Positions 11,040 through 23,326 are shown, counted from the stretch's first letter. The stretch is 64,000 nucleotides of DNA from Actinernus sp. WN-2022 (GCA_030867875.1 JAOWCC010001634.1:97133321-97197320); one strand, 5' to 3'. Numbers and translations: made by a program. The notes: generated from the letters alone by a model not told the origin.

Positions 11040-12280
11040 CACAGTTTGTTAGCCATTTTGCATATTTGCTTTGATTTTAAACATACCACATGGGTGAGAG
11101 GTTTGTCAGTTCATGTCGAAATCAAATATAACAGACAGCAAATATAACGTCTCTCACAGTCTGTTACACAGCCCCCTTAATGCAGCTCATTAAAAAAACA
11201 GCAGAATTATTATTTTTATACTGATATGTGTATCCACCATGTGTATCTCATAAGGCCAGTTTCAGTCCCAGTTTATAGCAATTAAGGCTGCAGTGAGTTT
11301 TGTATGACAATGAACTTAAAGACCCTCTGTCCAAGCCTGTGGTGCTTTGCACATGCAAATATTTTTGTAGGCTAGGAAAATTAGAAAGATCAGTCTTGTT
11401 ATTGTGTGACTCTCGAATCTTTCGAAAGCCATCTCTAGTTTGGGCCATTGCGTAATTATGTCTAGAGTAGTAACATAATTATATATATACAGTATATGTT
11501 TAACTGACATTCTTTTGCCTTAATTTTTGTAATATAGTTTATACCTTTCAAAATGAAATTTTCGTCAAATATATAATTGAATACCAGTCTAGAATGGCAA
11601 GTAGAGGAATGCTGAAGAAGGCAAAATTTAAGCAACTCGACAAATAATTCTTCAGCACTCCACTCAAAATATATCATTCACAAGGAAAGTAGAGATCTGC
11701 AAATACAGCCAAACAATGCTGGAGATATGAAAACAAGCTACCAAGAGTATTTGTTTGTTTGTAGATTGTCAAAAGTTGCACTCGTAAACCGAATTCCAAA
11801 TTTAATGGGCTTCCTGCCAAGTACTGTTCAAATCATATTCGAAGCATGCAGGAAAAATTCATGGGCACGATGGGGTTTTTAATCTGGTAGAAATTATGAT
11901 TTTTTTTACCCAATGCATATACATGTGTACTTCGTTTATGAAACTGATAACCAATCAAGAGCATTTTAGTTTTGACTAAAAGCTAGCCTTTTATTTATGT
12001 GGCCGTTGGTAAACAAGCTAAACAAAACATTGGCGCAAAGCACCATGGGCTTGGAAAAAGGGTCTTCAAAGTTAAAATATTGTGTGAATTAATATTATTA
12101 TTTGAACACCTGAATGTATACATGTACAATGTAAAACAATAGCAATTTTCTCAGGCATGATCCTACACAAAAAATCTAAAGAAAAAAAAGGTAGGCAATG
12201 AACTAATATCACTTACATTCCAATCAGTGAAACATCTGTCAAAGAGGTTTACTACAGCTTCTCCAGATCAGGAAGCCTCT
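11040..12280. other. No firm gene
   Basis: Minus-strand frames at 11,248-11,448 and 11,462-11,677 look weakly protein-like but have no motif or clear splice context. They could be decayed exons of the same locus as the exon at 12,283-12,402. Confidence 0.3.
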
Positions 12281-12282
12281 AC

Positions 12283-12402
12283 CTTTTTGTGGCACCTAAA
12301 CCAGGCATTCCAAAACATTGGAATGTGTGTCCCCTTGAATGCTTCTGGTGATACATGATAATAATATCCCATTTGTGATGTAAATGGAGCACATGCAGTT
12401 TC
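12283..12402 (-). CDS. Candidate host exon (40 codons, phase 0)
   Basis: Exactly 120 bases are open on the minus strand between a strong acceptor (TTTTCCTTAG, 12,403 onward) and a donor (AAG|GTAGAG, 12,276-12,283). The translation begins ETACAPFTSQMGYYYHV and ends WFRCHKK, with a globular, aromatic-rich composition unlike random AT-rich sequence. I do not recognise the family. It is too short for a gene by itself. Neighbouring exons would lie above 12,403 and below 12,276 on this strand, but I could not identify them. It could also be an exon of a decayed gene copy. Confidence 0.5.
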
Positions 12403-12419
12403 CTAAGGAAAAAAACATA

Positions 12420-14375
12420 TTATTGACAATGAAATTTAAAAGAAAATATCAATTACATGTACATACTGATATATATCATATCATGGCCAAAATTAACCCA
12501 AACATAAACTGGCCTATTTTAAAGTGATAATTGCTGTACACTTGCTACAATCAAAGTTTTAAACATCCGGCATTGTACATGTATTCATCTTTCATGAATA
12601 ACCAACTATTAAATTCCCAGTTAAGCTTCAGATATTACAACCTGCATGCATGTGTATACATGCATGTACATGCAGTGCCAATTTCATTCAATAAGGAGAC
12701 AAGACTCAAATTTAGCCATGTGGTAACCATGCATGCTGCCATATTGCAATATCAATTAACTATAGTTTATCTTAATTTTGTTTGTAAAATAATAAAACAT
12801 TTTCCTTTAATCTTACTGTTATAAACATGTATCTTCTCTAAAAGTAGGTTTTATTTCTTTATTAAACTACTTCAAATGATAATATGCCCTAATTTGAATA
12901 GTGTTCATTCTGAAAGCAAATGTTATTGTTGTTATGGAGTTGATATTCCAATTTCAGCAACCTCAATCTTGACCCATGAATGACTTAATTACCATATTTC
13001 ATAAACTTAATAATTACTTGGTGACCCTTAGTGTGTAAAGTAAGTCAAACTAATTAAGAAATGAACCCAGTAGTACAATAAATATCACAGCAATTAATAT
13101 ACAATAACATATCATTACTGTAATAAAAGGTGGAAATGGGAGTTGAAAAAAATGGTGATTTACTGGACATTAAAATAAGGTATCAGATACAGGTGTTTTC
13201 TGGGGTTAGGGTAATCTTTGTATTGCAAGGTATTGTTTCGCTTTGGAACTACGTAATAGTGTTCTTTGTTTTATGTCATGTGGTGACCTGCAACACCAAG
13301 AAACCTGCTAAAACAGTTAGTAACAATCATTATTATATGACCAAGTAATTTTGTGAGCTATTGGTCAGTCAGAGGTCCATAACTTCCCATATCTTTTTAA
13401 ACTTGCTTGCTCAGTCCATACCGAAGTTATGATACTTGTTTTTCCCTGTTGACGTTGTATAAAGCATGGGGAAAATCTCACTCCATTGCATTGCATGGTA
13501 CAGACTGGCTGAGCAAGCAAATTTAATATATATTAGGTAATAATCCCCACCCCTTGCCCCCCCCCCCCCCAAATAACATTGATAGGTGCATAAAGATACG
13601 CTTGAAAACTTCGCTAATTTCTCCATTATATTTCAGGTGTATTTAGACTCGTTCTTTGAATGATTTGGGGTTTAAAATATTTAGGTTTTCTTTTAATTTG
13701 GGGATTAGGTTTTTAGATCAGGTCCATATATAGACCATACGTACGTTTCTCTACGACTCGATCAAGTGGGCGATTCCTATCTGAACTTTACAAGTCCTTT
13801 CGACTTTAGGGGATGGATGGCCGCCGCTGCCGTGAGATTACCACAATATTCCTGTTCCAAACTGGCTAGTATTAAAAACTATATAATTTTCATGATTCAT
13901 ATGATTCGAGCTCGGCTAATACCAGCCGACTATTCTACTTGCAAGTTGCTCCGAACTTACCTTCTGAGTCGCTCATCTTTACGACAAGTCTAATAGCAAT
14001 AGGCTGAATTAGACAGGAACTTCTTTATAAATTTACACAAATATTTTAACCTGTTCCACTGTTGGTTGTTCAGTGCACGAATTCATGGATTCAAGAAGAA
14101 TGCAAATGGCGCATCAAATTCCTTTGACACGTACCAGTCTACCTCGATCTTATCAATATTGCCCAAAAATTAACCATAACCATTATTCCAAGCGTGTTTT
14201 CCATTTAGGGATAGTTGTGAATTCAACGGGGAGAACGTGTTGCATGGGGATACCCATGGTTTGTACACGTCATAAAATGTTACCATATTTAGCTTGGCCG
14301 ACATCTTAGATCGCCAATACTCCCAAAATCTGGAAGTATTTGATCACGTGATCCAGCCTTTACCAGGGTCTTCTC
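12420..14375. other. Stretch without recognisable gene
   Basis: It contains a poly-C run near 13,558-13,570 and an imperfect inverted repeat (about 13,398-13,422 with 13,500-13,525) that may be a decayed MITE. A 13,634-13,675 segment (GTATTTAGACTCGTTC...) recurs in inverse orientation near 53,650-53,690. Short frames at 12,531, 13,130, 13,766 and 14,073 have no recognisable content. Confidence 0.4.
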
Positions 14376-14381
14376 TCGGGC

Positions 14382-15903
14382 AACCTTGTTCCCAGGGGTC
14401 TTTACGCGCCCTATTAAAATTTGGGAAATGATTCCTCAACATATCAGATCCAAAAACAAAAATATTTCTGCTGTGTTAATTAACGAATACTCAAACGAAC
14501 AGTAAAATTCACTAATATTTTACTTCAACTCTACCCAATTATTGTTTATAGAGCTATTTAAACTCCTCTCGTAATCCATCTTACGATATACTTCATTTAT
14601 CTTATTAGTTTATTGTTATTATTCTTTTATTAATGTAATAACTAGTCTTTAATTAATTATTAGCTTCTTGTCCCTATATCTCCTGCTTGTAAAGGTGTTC
14701 CTGACTCGATAACCCCTTGGTTTATTCAGGTCCTGCCTACTCAGTATTTTTTGTTAAATTTCTTATTTGTTTTTGTTTTGAGTGAAATAAACGTATATTG
14801 TATTGTATTGTAATCAAAGATGGCGTCGAAAGTACCCCTGGTACAGGCTAGTCATGTGACCCAAAAATATGCCCAATATATGGGCATATTTTGAAGCACA
14901 TCCGCCATCTTCGGGATTCATTATCGCTGAAGGAAGTGTGATCCCAATGAATTCCATCCGTACATTGTTAATCTTGTACCCACAACCCCGGACTAAAATG
15001 CTTAAGAAAATATTTTTATTATTCAATTGTTCTCTTATATTAGCTTTTAAACAAGAATAACACAATTTTACTTACCCTCCTTTCCCCCGGTACAATACAT
15101 TGTATGGGGAAAGGGAGGGGGGAGGGTCACTTGTTGGCCAAGTATTACCACAGTACACGAGCTTTTGAACTTTTTCTTAAGAATTTTGTCCGGGATTGCA
15201 GTTGCGAAGTGTGTATTAAAAAAGGCAAAAACGCTATGAATTTGAAGTTGTTCTCAACGAATTTTTAACGCGCAATGCGAAAGACGACATCACCAGTTTA
15301 TTTTTCAAATCAAAAATGCACGCGCTATTCGAAATTCTCCAATCAGCGCGCGCGTAACGTCTAGACAATCAGTGGCCGAATCCCACCAGCCTGTACCCAC
15401 ACCGCGGCAAAACGTCACGCGCATTCGTATTTGCTATTTCTTGTCCGCGCGCGGCAGCCCCCAGTTTCCCGCGAAAACTGAAATGAAACAACAGGCACAT
15501 GCCGTGATTTTAACGTTTCTGCTTAAAACGGTATTCATTTGTAAACTGTTTTGTCAAAAACTAAGAAAACTACTTAAAAGCTAAGCCTAAGACTTAACAG
15601 GTTGAAGTTTTCTTAATTTGTAATTCATTGTGAGTTTACTAAGTTATAAAATTATTTACTAAAAAAGTTGAAACCCTCGGTAATTTGTATTTGAGAGCAG
15701 AGCCTTCGTTCTTTTGGCCAGCGGAGCATACCGTTTTGCCGCGGTGTGGCCTGTACCAGGGGCACAACCTCGTTCCCAGGGGTCTTTACGTGCCTAATCA
15801 AAGTACTTTCGACGCCATCTTTGATTAGGCGCGTAATGACCCCTGGGAAGTACTTTCGACGCCATCTTGGATTAGGCGCGTAAAGACCCCTGGGAACGAG
15901 GTT
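14382..15903. mobile_element. Repeat region bounded by inverted CCCTGGGAACGAGGTTG copies
   Basis: CAACCTTGTTCCCAGGGGTC at 14,382 is the near reverse complement of the end at about 15,903 (GACCCCTGGGAACGAGGTTG). The right end is further duplicated: the block TACTTTCGACGCCATCTT...GATTAGGCGCGTAA occurs twice in 15,798-15,890, and an inverted copy of its start is at about 14,816-14,835. A third partial copy lies at about 17,290-17,310. I associate this family with stony corals (memory, not search). No transposase is visible. Confidence 0.55.
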
Positions 15904-15926
15904 GTCTCTCGGGTTCATGTGCCTTA

Positions 15927-17091
15927 TTACACTTTAATTTCGCGACATGTTAATTTCGCGAATTTCGCGATTTGCAAAAAATCGCGAAAAATTGATGTCG
16001 CGAAAATTAAGTGTCGCGAAAGTTTGCATGCGCGAAAATTAAGTGACCACACATATAAGCTTTAAGTGAAAAATAAGCCCTTTAATAAACGTTCTGAGTC
16101 CACTTATTCAATGTCTCCGTCGTCTTCACAATCGGTCTCCTCTTTCCTCAGTAAGGGCTTTTGTGTTACACAAAACCCTAAACATTATTCTAACGAAACG
16201 GAAACACTGAAGCTCATCGATGAGGTCATCCATCCTTACCTGGTACAGAAGCGCAAGGAACTGAAGCTGAGACAAACACAGAAGGTCATTCTGATCTGGG
16301 ATGTTTTTAGATGTCAGAAGACGCAGAGGGTGTCGTCGAAGCTCTCCTCTCTGAACATTGAAGTTGTCTCTGTTCCAGCTAATATGACGCACTTCTTTCA
16401 GCCACTTGACTTGACAGTAAATGGGCCGGCAAAGAAATTTTGCAAAGACAAATTTATATCTTGGTATTCAGCAGACGTCCAACGACAAATAGAGAACGGA
16501 ACAAGGATTGAAGACATAGAAGTTGACCTCAGACTATCAGTACTAAAGCCAGTGCATGCTGCATGGCTTGTTGACCTATACAATTATCTGACCAGTACTG
16601 AAGGAAAGGTCTACATTCATAAAGGATGGGAGAAAGCAGGAATCAAGTGCGTTGTTTCTGGCGAGCAATCTCTACCACCAATTGACCCATATCAAGGCAT
16701 TTACTGATTCATGAACCATTTAGTTCCTAAGTGCATTTGCGTAAATGAATGTAAATACATGTAGACTTAAAATTTAAAAAACTGTAAATGGACGTTGAAG
16801 TTTCTTGTGGAAGACAGTCTATTTCTATTCATTGTTTCATTGTTACCGTTCAGTTACCGTTTTGTTGCAGTTGGAAAAAGGTACAAATAAATACAAACAC
16901 TTTTACGTAATCTCGTTTATTTTTGTCAAATAGTCAAATAGCGAAGGTATTTAATTATTGATTTATCGACAAAATCGCGAAAGTAAAGTGACTCGTTTTT
17001 TACCGATTTCCCAAAAACGCGAAAATAAAGTGTCGCGAAATATGACCATCCTCAAATCGCGAAATTAAAGTGTCGCGAAAAATAAGTGTAA
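15927..17091. mobile_element. pogo-like DNA transposon remnant with TA duplication
   Basis: The ends TTACACTTTAATTTCGCGAC (15,927) and the reverse complement of AAGTGTAA (ending 17,091) form inverted repeats. Each is flanked by TA (15,925-15,926 and 17,092-17,093). Both subterminal regions are studded with TCGCGAAA-type motifs, probable transposase-binding sites. The 1,165-bp body holds a 3' fragment of a DDE transposase reading in the plus direction. The DNA-binding and N-terminal catalytic parts are missing, so it is an internally deleted, non-autonomous copy. Confidence 0.85.
16114..16707 (+). pseudogene. DDE transposase C-terminal fragment (pogo/Tigger type)
   Basis: The frame is open from 16,066, but the first ATG is at 16,114 and gives about 197 residues. 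KVILIWDVFRCQK carries the second catalytic aspartate and NMTHFFQPLDLTVNG the third. Both fit the DDE_1 superfamily of pogo/Tigger/jerky transposases, where QPLD is characteristic. The CENP-B/HTH DNA-binding domain and the first aspartate are absent. It lies inside the TA-flanked element 15,927-17,091, which confirms its origin. The remaining frame is uninterrupted, so the deletion may be fairly recent or the domain may be retained. Confidence 0.85.
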
Positions 17092-17109
17092 TAAGGTAGT
17101 TATGATAAT

Positions 17110-17312
17110 GATCATGTTTGCCGCGTAGCACTAGTAAGTATAAAGAATGTAACATAAAGTGGTAAGCTGTAGTGCTAAGTGTGCACGCCCTTCGAGGGAA
17201 AGAGAAAAAATCTCTGACCCAAGTGGGACTCGAACCCAACGACCTCCAGGTAACACCTCTCGGGTAGCCGCCATCTTGGATCTGACAGAGAAGACCCTGG
17301 GAACGAGGTTGG
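17110..17312 (-). repeat. SINE-like dispersed repeat with B-box
   Basis: On the minus strand, GGGTTCGAGTCCCACTTGGG resembles a tRNA-type internal promoter B box. It lies between an AAGATGGCGGCTACCCGAG segment and a TTTTTTCTCTTTCCC segment. The region ends in the CCCTGGGAACGAGG motif shared with 14,382 and 15,903. It is a Pol III-derived repeat rather than a tRNA gene, because no cloverleaf can be drawn around it. The reading frames in it on both strands are incidental. Confidence 0.5.
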
Positions 17313-17828
17313 CGGATGTAAAAAACCATAGGTATCCCAATCCGGAGATAACGGTAAACGTAGTGAAAACAGTTCTGCAAAACGGTTCGAAATGGAGTTT
17401 TATACTTGGATAAAGAAACAGTGGAAAGGTATCACAAAGCTACCAGGATGTATCTAAGCTACAAGAGAATCCTAAAAAGCCGTTAATTTTCCGTTAGCGT
17501 TGAAGCGAAGTGCCAGTCGATAGCACATGTTCAGGTTTAACGCATAACGGCTTCTCCTGGCTTTTCCACTGATGAAACTTACCAGAAAACTACCCAGTAA
17601 TGCACTTCATTTATTGCTCTACCTACACAACGTGTTTTAAGGTTATTTAAAATCGTTTTATTGATAACATTTGAGCAATCGAATCTACATACAAGTTCAC
17701 CTGAAACTCAGGGACCTTCTTTGTTATATGTCTTTGTTAGCTTTAAATTAACAATTATTCACCGAAGTGGAGGTGAATAGTGATGGATCCACCACTATTC
17801 ACCAACACTGAAGTGAATAATTGTTTTA

Positions 17829-18012
17829 GTATATACCACACTCCAGGTGAATAGCCAGCACCAAATAGTCATTTAATTTTCTGTCAAATGGACAAAAACT
17901 CGCGCGAGATGATCGCTGCTTTGCTCGGAGGTGAATATGAAATCATATTCACTGTTTGAGTAGCCAATCAGAGCGCGCGGAAAGTGATATTCACTGGTGT
18001 GGTATATACTAA
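17829..18012. mobile_element. MITE with imperfect inverted ends
   Basis: TAGTATATACCACACTCCAG at about 17,829 pairs with CTGGTGTGGTATATACTA ending at about 18,011. The pairing continues into GGTGAAT/ATTCAC. Adjacent sequence at 17,758-17,825 contains more GGTGAATAGTG-type repeats of the same kind. Non-coding. Confidence 0.7.
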
Positions 18013-18275
18013 TTAAGAAATAGAAAACATTTCCCGGTAGTCCCAAAAAACAATTTGTGCAAGGCTAAATGTCCCCCAAAAAAATTCCTGCAAGCACTAA
18101 GGCACACAAAAGAATTCTTGCAAAAGAACTGATGCATTGTTCAAAGAAAGAAGGCTGCAGGGCACTGGATCAGTGGCCTGCATGTGGAAGACATGCCTCA
18201 ACGCCACAAGGCTTTCTCTTATCACATTGCGTTTATGTTTCTGTGTATTAATTTTTAAGGGGTGAGAAATATGTT

Positions 18276-18413
18276 AGCCTGCCAAAACAGCCGCCTCTAT
18301 TCAGGCCAAAGCAAAAATGCATACTCCGAGAGAGACGTCTAAAAGTGCAAAGCCTCTCAGAGTTTGCACTTTTGTGGCTTTGACCCGAATAGAGGCGGTT
18401 GTTTCTGCAGGCT
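18276..18413. mobile_element. Fold-back MITE, 138 bp
   Basis: AGCCTGCCAAAACAGCCGCC at 18,276 is the imperfect reverse complement of the sequence ending GTTTCTGCAGGCT at 18,413. The arms continue through CTCTATTC/GAATAGAG and AAAGC/GCTTT, leaving a small centre. Confidence 0.75.
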
Positions 18414-18643
18414 GTAAACCGAGCTTTATGAAATTGTAAAAGTTGCAAACTGACTCATCACTTGAATATTTTTTTATGTTTCTATATTACATGTTGCAGT
18501 CTATTTTTTAGATAAGTTAGGAATTTGTATCAGTCATTAGTATAGTAAAGAGTTTTTCTATTTCATTTTATGTGCTTTTATTAGATTAGTTAGATTTTTA
18601 TAACTTTTTTTAAACTTCAGATTGTTACTATTTTAATTATTGT

Positions 18644-18692
18644 AAAGTGCTTAGAGCAGTTTGGATAAGCGCTATATAAGTGCTAAAGTACA
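18644..18692 (+). repeat. LINE/SINE 3'-tail-like sequence
   Basis: TGTAAAGTGCTTAGAGC followed by AAGCGCTATATAAGTGC matches the general form of the conserved 3' tails of L2-type LINEs and their SINEs (GTAAAGCGC...GGCGCTATATAA). It is short and no upstream body can be recognised. Confidence 0.4.
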
Positions 18693-18929
18693 TGCAAACA
18701 ATAGGTTTATACTGGTTTATACTGCTAGCTAGCTACCTGTCATCTGATGCCGTTATTGACAGATTATGAACATCCAGTTTGCCAATTCACCAATCAACGA
18801 GTTCTATGTCAGTATGGAATTTCTTCTCTGAAATCATGGGGTAAGCATTTTTGATTTTGCCTGAATGGGGATAGGCCTTTCCAGATTGTGCTAGTAAAAA
18901 TAGAAAAAGTTGCTCCAAAAAACGTTTCT

Positions 18930-19200
18930 ACTTATGAACCTGTGAAAGGTTTTGAGTACTTCTGCGAAGAAATGTTTGGTTTACTGGTAATATTCTATGT
19001 TCTACGCTTGTTTGAAATGATGAAAAACTTACCTTCCTGACCGGACCGCGTAGGTAAAAGACTGGGTCGATTTCCTGGGGTGACGTCATCTCATTAATGC
19101 ATTATCCTTGGTGCTTTTCTATCACAACAACATCGATTTATAGAAAAGATACATAGTTTGTGAGTCGTTAGTAAAGAAAAAAGTCATTTCATACATTCGT
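18930..19200 (-). repeat. Dispersed repeat copy related to 7,957-8,300
   Basis: The 19,079-19,190 segment (GACGTCATCTCATTAATGC...AAAAGTCATTT) is similar to 7,971-8,080. The 18,930-19,060 segment matches the reverse complement of about 8,170-8,300. The two halves are rearranged relative to each other, consistent with an inverted-repeat transposon family. Confidence 0.65.
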
Positions 19201-19299
19201 GCCGTCTATGGGCCATTCGTAGAGATTTAAAAAAATCTATTTTCAATCAAAATAGCGTTTTAAAAAAGGTCCCACTCAAGAGGAATTTAGTCGATTTGT

Positions 19300-19880
19300 T
19301 TGACATTTTCACAAAATGTCAATTGATATCTCAGCTGCAAAACCTTGTCGGGAATTGGAAAATTCTAAAAAGAGAGGTCTTGACGGCGTTTTCCGCATAT
19401 CTACTCGGATTATTTTTCGCCTTTTCACGGAGAGCATGATAACTTTTGAACTAAATCGAATTTTGAAATTCCCCGATACGGTTTTGTAATACGATTCCTC
19501 TGAAATGCGACAAAGCAAACAGATTAAAAAATATATATATATTTTCGGAGTCGGAGCTTCTGAGATCGGAGAAACGGGATTGCGGAAAATTCGAGATTTT
19601 CAAAGAACTCAAAACTGTTTATGTATTCTTGTAGCCAATTTTATAAGCTTTAAAATGATACCTGGATGTTTCCTCGAGGCGCTACATAATTTAGACTGGA
19701 AACGCACCCTGAAGGTATCCGGTAATTAACCTTAATTGAGCCCTGAAACCTAGTTTTGAGTGAGGAAAATATCCTCGTCACTATCGATCAGCCATAACGA
19801 AATCGGTGCACTGCTCGAAACGAGATCAAAATGCAAATAACACCACACTAGCCAAATTTCTCATCAAACACACTCAAATT
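19300..19880. other. Stretch without recognisable feature
   Basis: Short frames on both strands at 19,309-19,729 have no recognisable motif. Confidence 0.4.
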
Positions 19881-20346
19881 TAAGTAATGGTCCGCGTAAG
19901 AACTGTAGCGAAAACAATAGGCTTACGGCAGTTGACATATCCCCACATACGATTTTGCTGGAATATGCCTTAAATGTTGTATGAGATGTCCACATTCGAA
20001 ACTACACCCAGAAAATAAAGTATTCGTTATGCTCTTGGCCCTTTTTGCTGTGAAAACTCAAAGCAACTACCGTCCAGCCAATCAGAAAGGGAGAAAACAA
20101 AAGGTCTTTCAATCACAAATTTGAGAACTTTCCCCACATACAATATTCTTCGAAATTCATAGGTAATTTGATCTAATATAAATTAAAACTTCAAAATATC
20201 TCGAATTTTAATGTATTATTTCGATGCGTTTCTATTGAATTTATGAGTATCAACCAATCAAATTACGAGAAAGAAGAATAGGAAATTAACACCTTTTTAC
20301 ATTCCTTGCCGTCGAGTACTACAGTTCTAATCCGGACCATTACTTA
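19881..20346. mobile_element. MITE, 466 bp, 27-bp inverted ends
   Basis: TAAGTAATGGTCCGCGTAAG...CTGTAG at 19,881 is the near-perfect reverse complement of CTACAG...CCGGACCATTACTTA ending at 20,346. The interior is non-coding and AT-rich. Confidence 0.85.
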
Positions 20347-21335
20347 TAAATTGTATGAAGACATTCTCTATACTGTGTTTTATTATATTCTGTTATACTA
20401 TGCTTCTTCTATTCTTCGCAAAACTCGCCAAACTGGAAAATAAGCCAGTTGTTTTGAGGCACCCTCGGGGCTATGTCAATTCTTTACTGGTACCACCACA
20501 CATCTCATTTACGTCGTGTACACGAGTGCCCCCCGGAGTTTCAAATACCACTCCAGACTCCCGCACCTGATCCCATCTCCGCCATTGTCTTTTTCCGCGC
20601 GAAATTTGAGATTAGCATTTCTAAAAATAGACTACTCTGTAATCTCATGGAGCGCTACCCTAATACAGATTGACACTTCTGGTTATGGACTTCTGTATGT
20701 ACCCCATTTCGGGAAATATAAAATTATTTTACAGTGCCCCCTTAAATCTGGTTACCATGGCAACCAATCATTTAAAATTGTTTCAGGAATCAAGCTACGT
20801 CCTAGCCTGCTATCGAATTTGGTTGTTTCACCGAGTAACGAATAAAACGCATATTTAGCAGCTAACTAGCATATATTAACCGTAACCCAGGTATTAACAT
20901 GCTTGAGCCTCCGAGAGAGCCTTCTTCAACTCCACGAAAAGCGCCGGTGACATCCAGTGGTCTCGTTGGTGGGGAGGGAGGGATTAGAAAGTGTCAAATG
21001 AATTTGATATGTCCCTCTCAGGGAAAGAAATAATTTGTAACGGCCTGGTTACCCAAACGCCTGGTTACCAAAACGCGTTGTCAAGAAGGACCATTCAATG
21101 GACGTTACGAACTGTCGGCCGTTGGAAGTTGCACGAATCGCTTCACAAATCGTTCAAATCTAACGGGTTTGGAAAGGAGTCATCAAGCCTGGGGACTTCT
21201 GAGGGATAATTGATGTCCATGGATTGTACCGCGACCGAGTAAACGCCGATGGGATTGATATTTTGTGGAAAATTCGTCCTCGAGCGAAGGCCGTCGTTGG
21301 ATCGAGTGTGCAGCCTCCCCCTCTGGTTAGAGGGG
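20347..21335. other. Stretch without recognisable gene
   Basis: Several overlapping short frames at 20,355-20,858 are in different phases with no motif. TTAACATGCTTGAGCC near 20,895 resembles the terminal repeat of the MITE family at 57,912. Confidence 0.4.
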
Positions 21336-21533
21336 TGAAGCGTATGACTCAAGAATTCCATAAAACACCGTTCTAGCGACCTGAAACACACATAGGACGA
21401 CAAAACAACTTCAAATAAGTCTTCTTCCTTTATTTACCTTGTATTACAGAAGATTTATGTTATTATTCTGAGTTATCGGAAGAACTCCCATACAAACCTT
21501 GTTATACAGTCAGAACTTGGGCGGCCTGTGATA
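21336..21533 (+). repeat. ~190-bp dispersed repeat, copy 1
   Basis: The segment from GACTCAAGAATTCCATAAAA through AGTCAGAACTTGGGCGGCCT is present again at about 28,497-28,683 in the same orientation. The copies differ by two small indels (extra CAAATAAGTCTTCTTCCTT here; extra CTGTAACTAAATGTA there). It is not part of a recognisable coding element. Confidence 0.9.
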
Positions 21534-22019
21534 GGATATTTTGCAGTTCAACTTGTATTATTACTATAAAAAAAACCCAGGAAAGATGGCCAAACACGTG
21601 GCTGCCCTTGTAGGACGGCTGACTTAGAATGTAGAAAGCCATGTGCAACTGAAGGTATGAACAGCTGAAAAGAAAGTCAAAAGTTTGTGCAATCAACAAA
21701 ACACCCGACTAAATATTTTTACCACAGCCAAACTAAGGACAAAAATAAAAAGGTGTGAAATATGTTATTGTATTACGAACATTATTTCAGAATCCAGAAA
21801 CAGTTCCTCAAGGAAGCGCGCGTTATACAAGTGTACCAGGCTGTTCGTTAGTGAGGCAAATAAGAGAACACCAAACAGCTAGTATCAAAGTACACGATTT
21901 ATATTTTTCAGAACGATTTTAGTATAATCTACAGTGTCACTAAACTCCACATTTCTTTTTGTAAAGATTTTGTAAACGATTTAGCACGATGACAGAGTTG
22001 AAATTCTTGTAAAACTCCA

Positions 22020-22400
22020 GGGAGGGGGGTACTCCCTTATATGGCCTATACAGGGACGTGCGCTGGACAGGGTACGGTTTTTGGCCTCTGTCCTGAACAG
22101 GGTATATAATTTCATGAGAGTCTGAACCTGTCCTAACCAGGGTATTGATTGCACGATTATCCTCATCTCACCTGTCTTTAACAAGTCACCAGACTCCACA
22201 AGATCATCGTCACCCAATCATTGTAATTGGCAATAAAACACAATTGTGTAAAACAAGACAGTCTGTATTTTGTCATTTGTCCTAAACAGGGTCCTAGAGG
22301 GTGTTGTCCTACGCAGGGTAGGTATTTAGAGTTTTTCTGTCCTAAACGGGGTCAGGGTTTCAATCCTATACCCAAACATGGGTCCAGTATCCCCCAGGGT
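22020..22400. repeat. Degenerate TGTCCTAAACAGGGT repeat
   Basis: Variants of TCCTRAACAGGGT recur at about 22,090, 22,130, 22,268, 22,305 and 22,340, next to GGGAGGGGGGTACTCCCTTA at 22,020. The last motif resembles the ends of elements at about 22,830 (GGAGGGGTGGGAGCTCCCAT) and 63,061. It is probably a divergent MITE with an internally repetitive body. Confidence 0.6.
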
Positions 22401-23151
22401 AAAACTGTTGAACAATGGCCATCGGAGCAAAGATTTTACAATCTTCATGATGAGTCGCCAATCCAGGCCCAGAATTCCAGAAACGTTGTGCCTTGCTGGT
22501 GTATCTGCAACAACTGTGTATGCCAACTTCTAAGAATAAAATTTAATGTTACAGATGAAGGGAATGCATCACTTCATATGCCCTGGACGAAACCTATGTC
22601 TAGACAGACATGTTCTCGAAATTGCCATTCGCTGTAGGTGAAATTAGGGTGGATCCTCTAGACGTTTCAATGGCCAGCTACCGCAATACAGCCTACAGAC
22701 AGTTTATTTCGTGGGAGCATGGCTATTTGGGGAAAGCAACAGTTATTCCTTCTTGTGCCATAAAAAAGATCCATCAACAGATCCCTCCCCAGACAATGTT
22801 TACATAGGCTTCAGATCTGAGTAGAAAGTCCCCCCGGAGGGGTGGGAGCTCCCATATAAAAGTGATGGGATGCTTGTTGAAAAACTCCAAAGGAACCCTT
22901 AAAAGGTACCAAAATCGGATTTTTTCTGGGCATGGCCAAAATTAATTTTTACCCCTGAGGTAGCAATACTAGCTATTTTAATATATTACTTGGTTTACTC
23001 TGAATACCTTAAAGGTACTGTTGGCATTTCAAATTAAACAGCCAGAGGTACATTCTACCAAAATATGCATTTTTACCCCAAAAGGTATTACGAGCATCCC
23101 CATCAGCGAGATACAGGGAGTTGACCCCCGGCGAGTCTGTATTCACTGCTT

Positions 23152-23326
23152 TCTTATCCCAAAATTTTGTAATTTGTTGGAGGACACTTTGCATAAATAC
23201 AATACTAAGTTATTCATCTCTCCTGGAACAACTCATCTTTTCCAAAAAATATTGTCCCATGGAAGATAAAAAAGCTATTGTGTTTATGCAAAGTGCCCTC
23301 CAAGAATTGTAAAATTTTGGGTTGAG
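23152..23326. mobile_element. Fold-back MITE, ~175 bp
   Basis: CTTATCCCAAAATTTTGTAA...GCATAAATA at about 23,152 is the imperfect reverse complement of TTTATGCAAAGTGCCCTCC...CCCAAAATTTTAC (ends about 23,326 on the plus strand), arms about 45 bp. Overlapping reading frames on both strands are by-products of the symmetry. Confidence 0.75.

Noticed and set aside
16126..16583. Minus-strand frames of 88 and 61 residues
   Set aside because: They are shadows of the pogo-like transposase fragment.
17131..17413. Protein frames on both strands at 17.1-17.4 kb
   Set aside because: They run through a dispersed SINE-like repeat; the same motifs occur at 14.4 and 15.9 kb.
22227..22637. 136-residue frame as a gene
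   Set aside because: It crosses the degenerate TCCTAAACAGGGT repeat, and the recurrent PKQGP/PTQG/PKRG pattern comes from the repeat.
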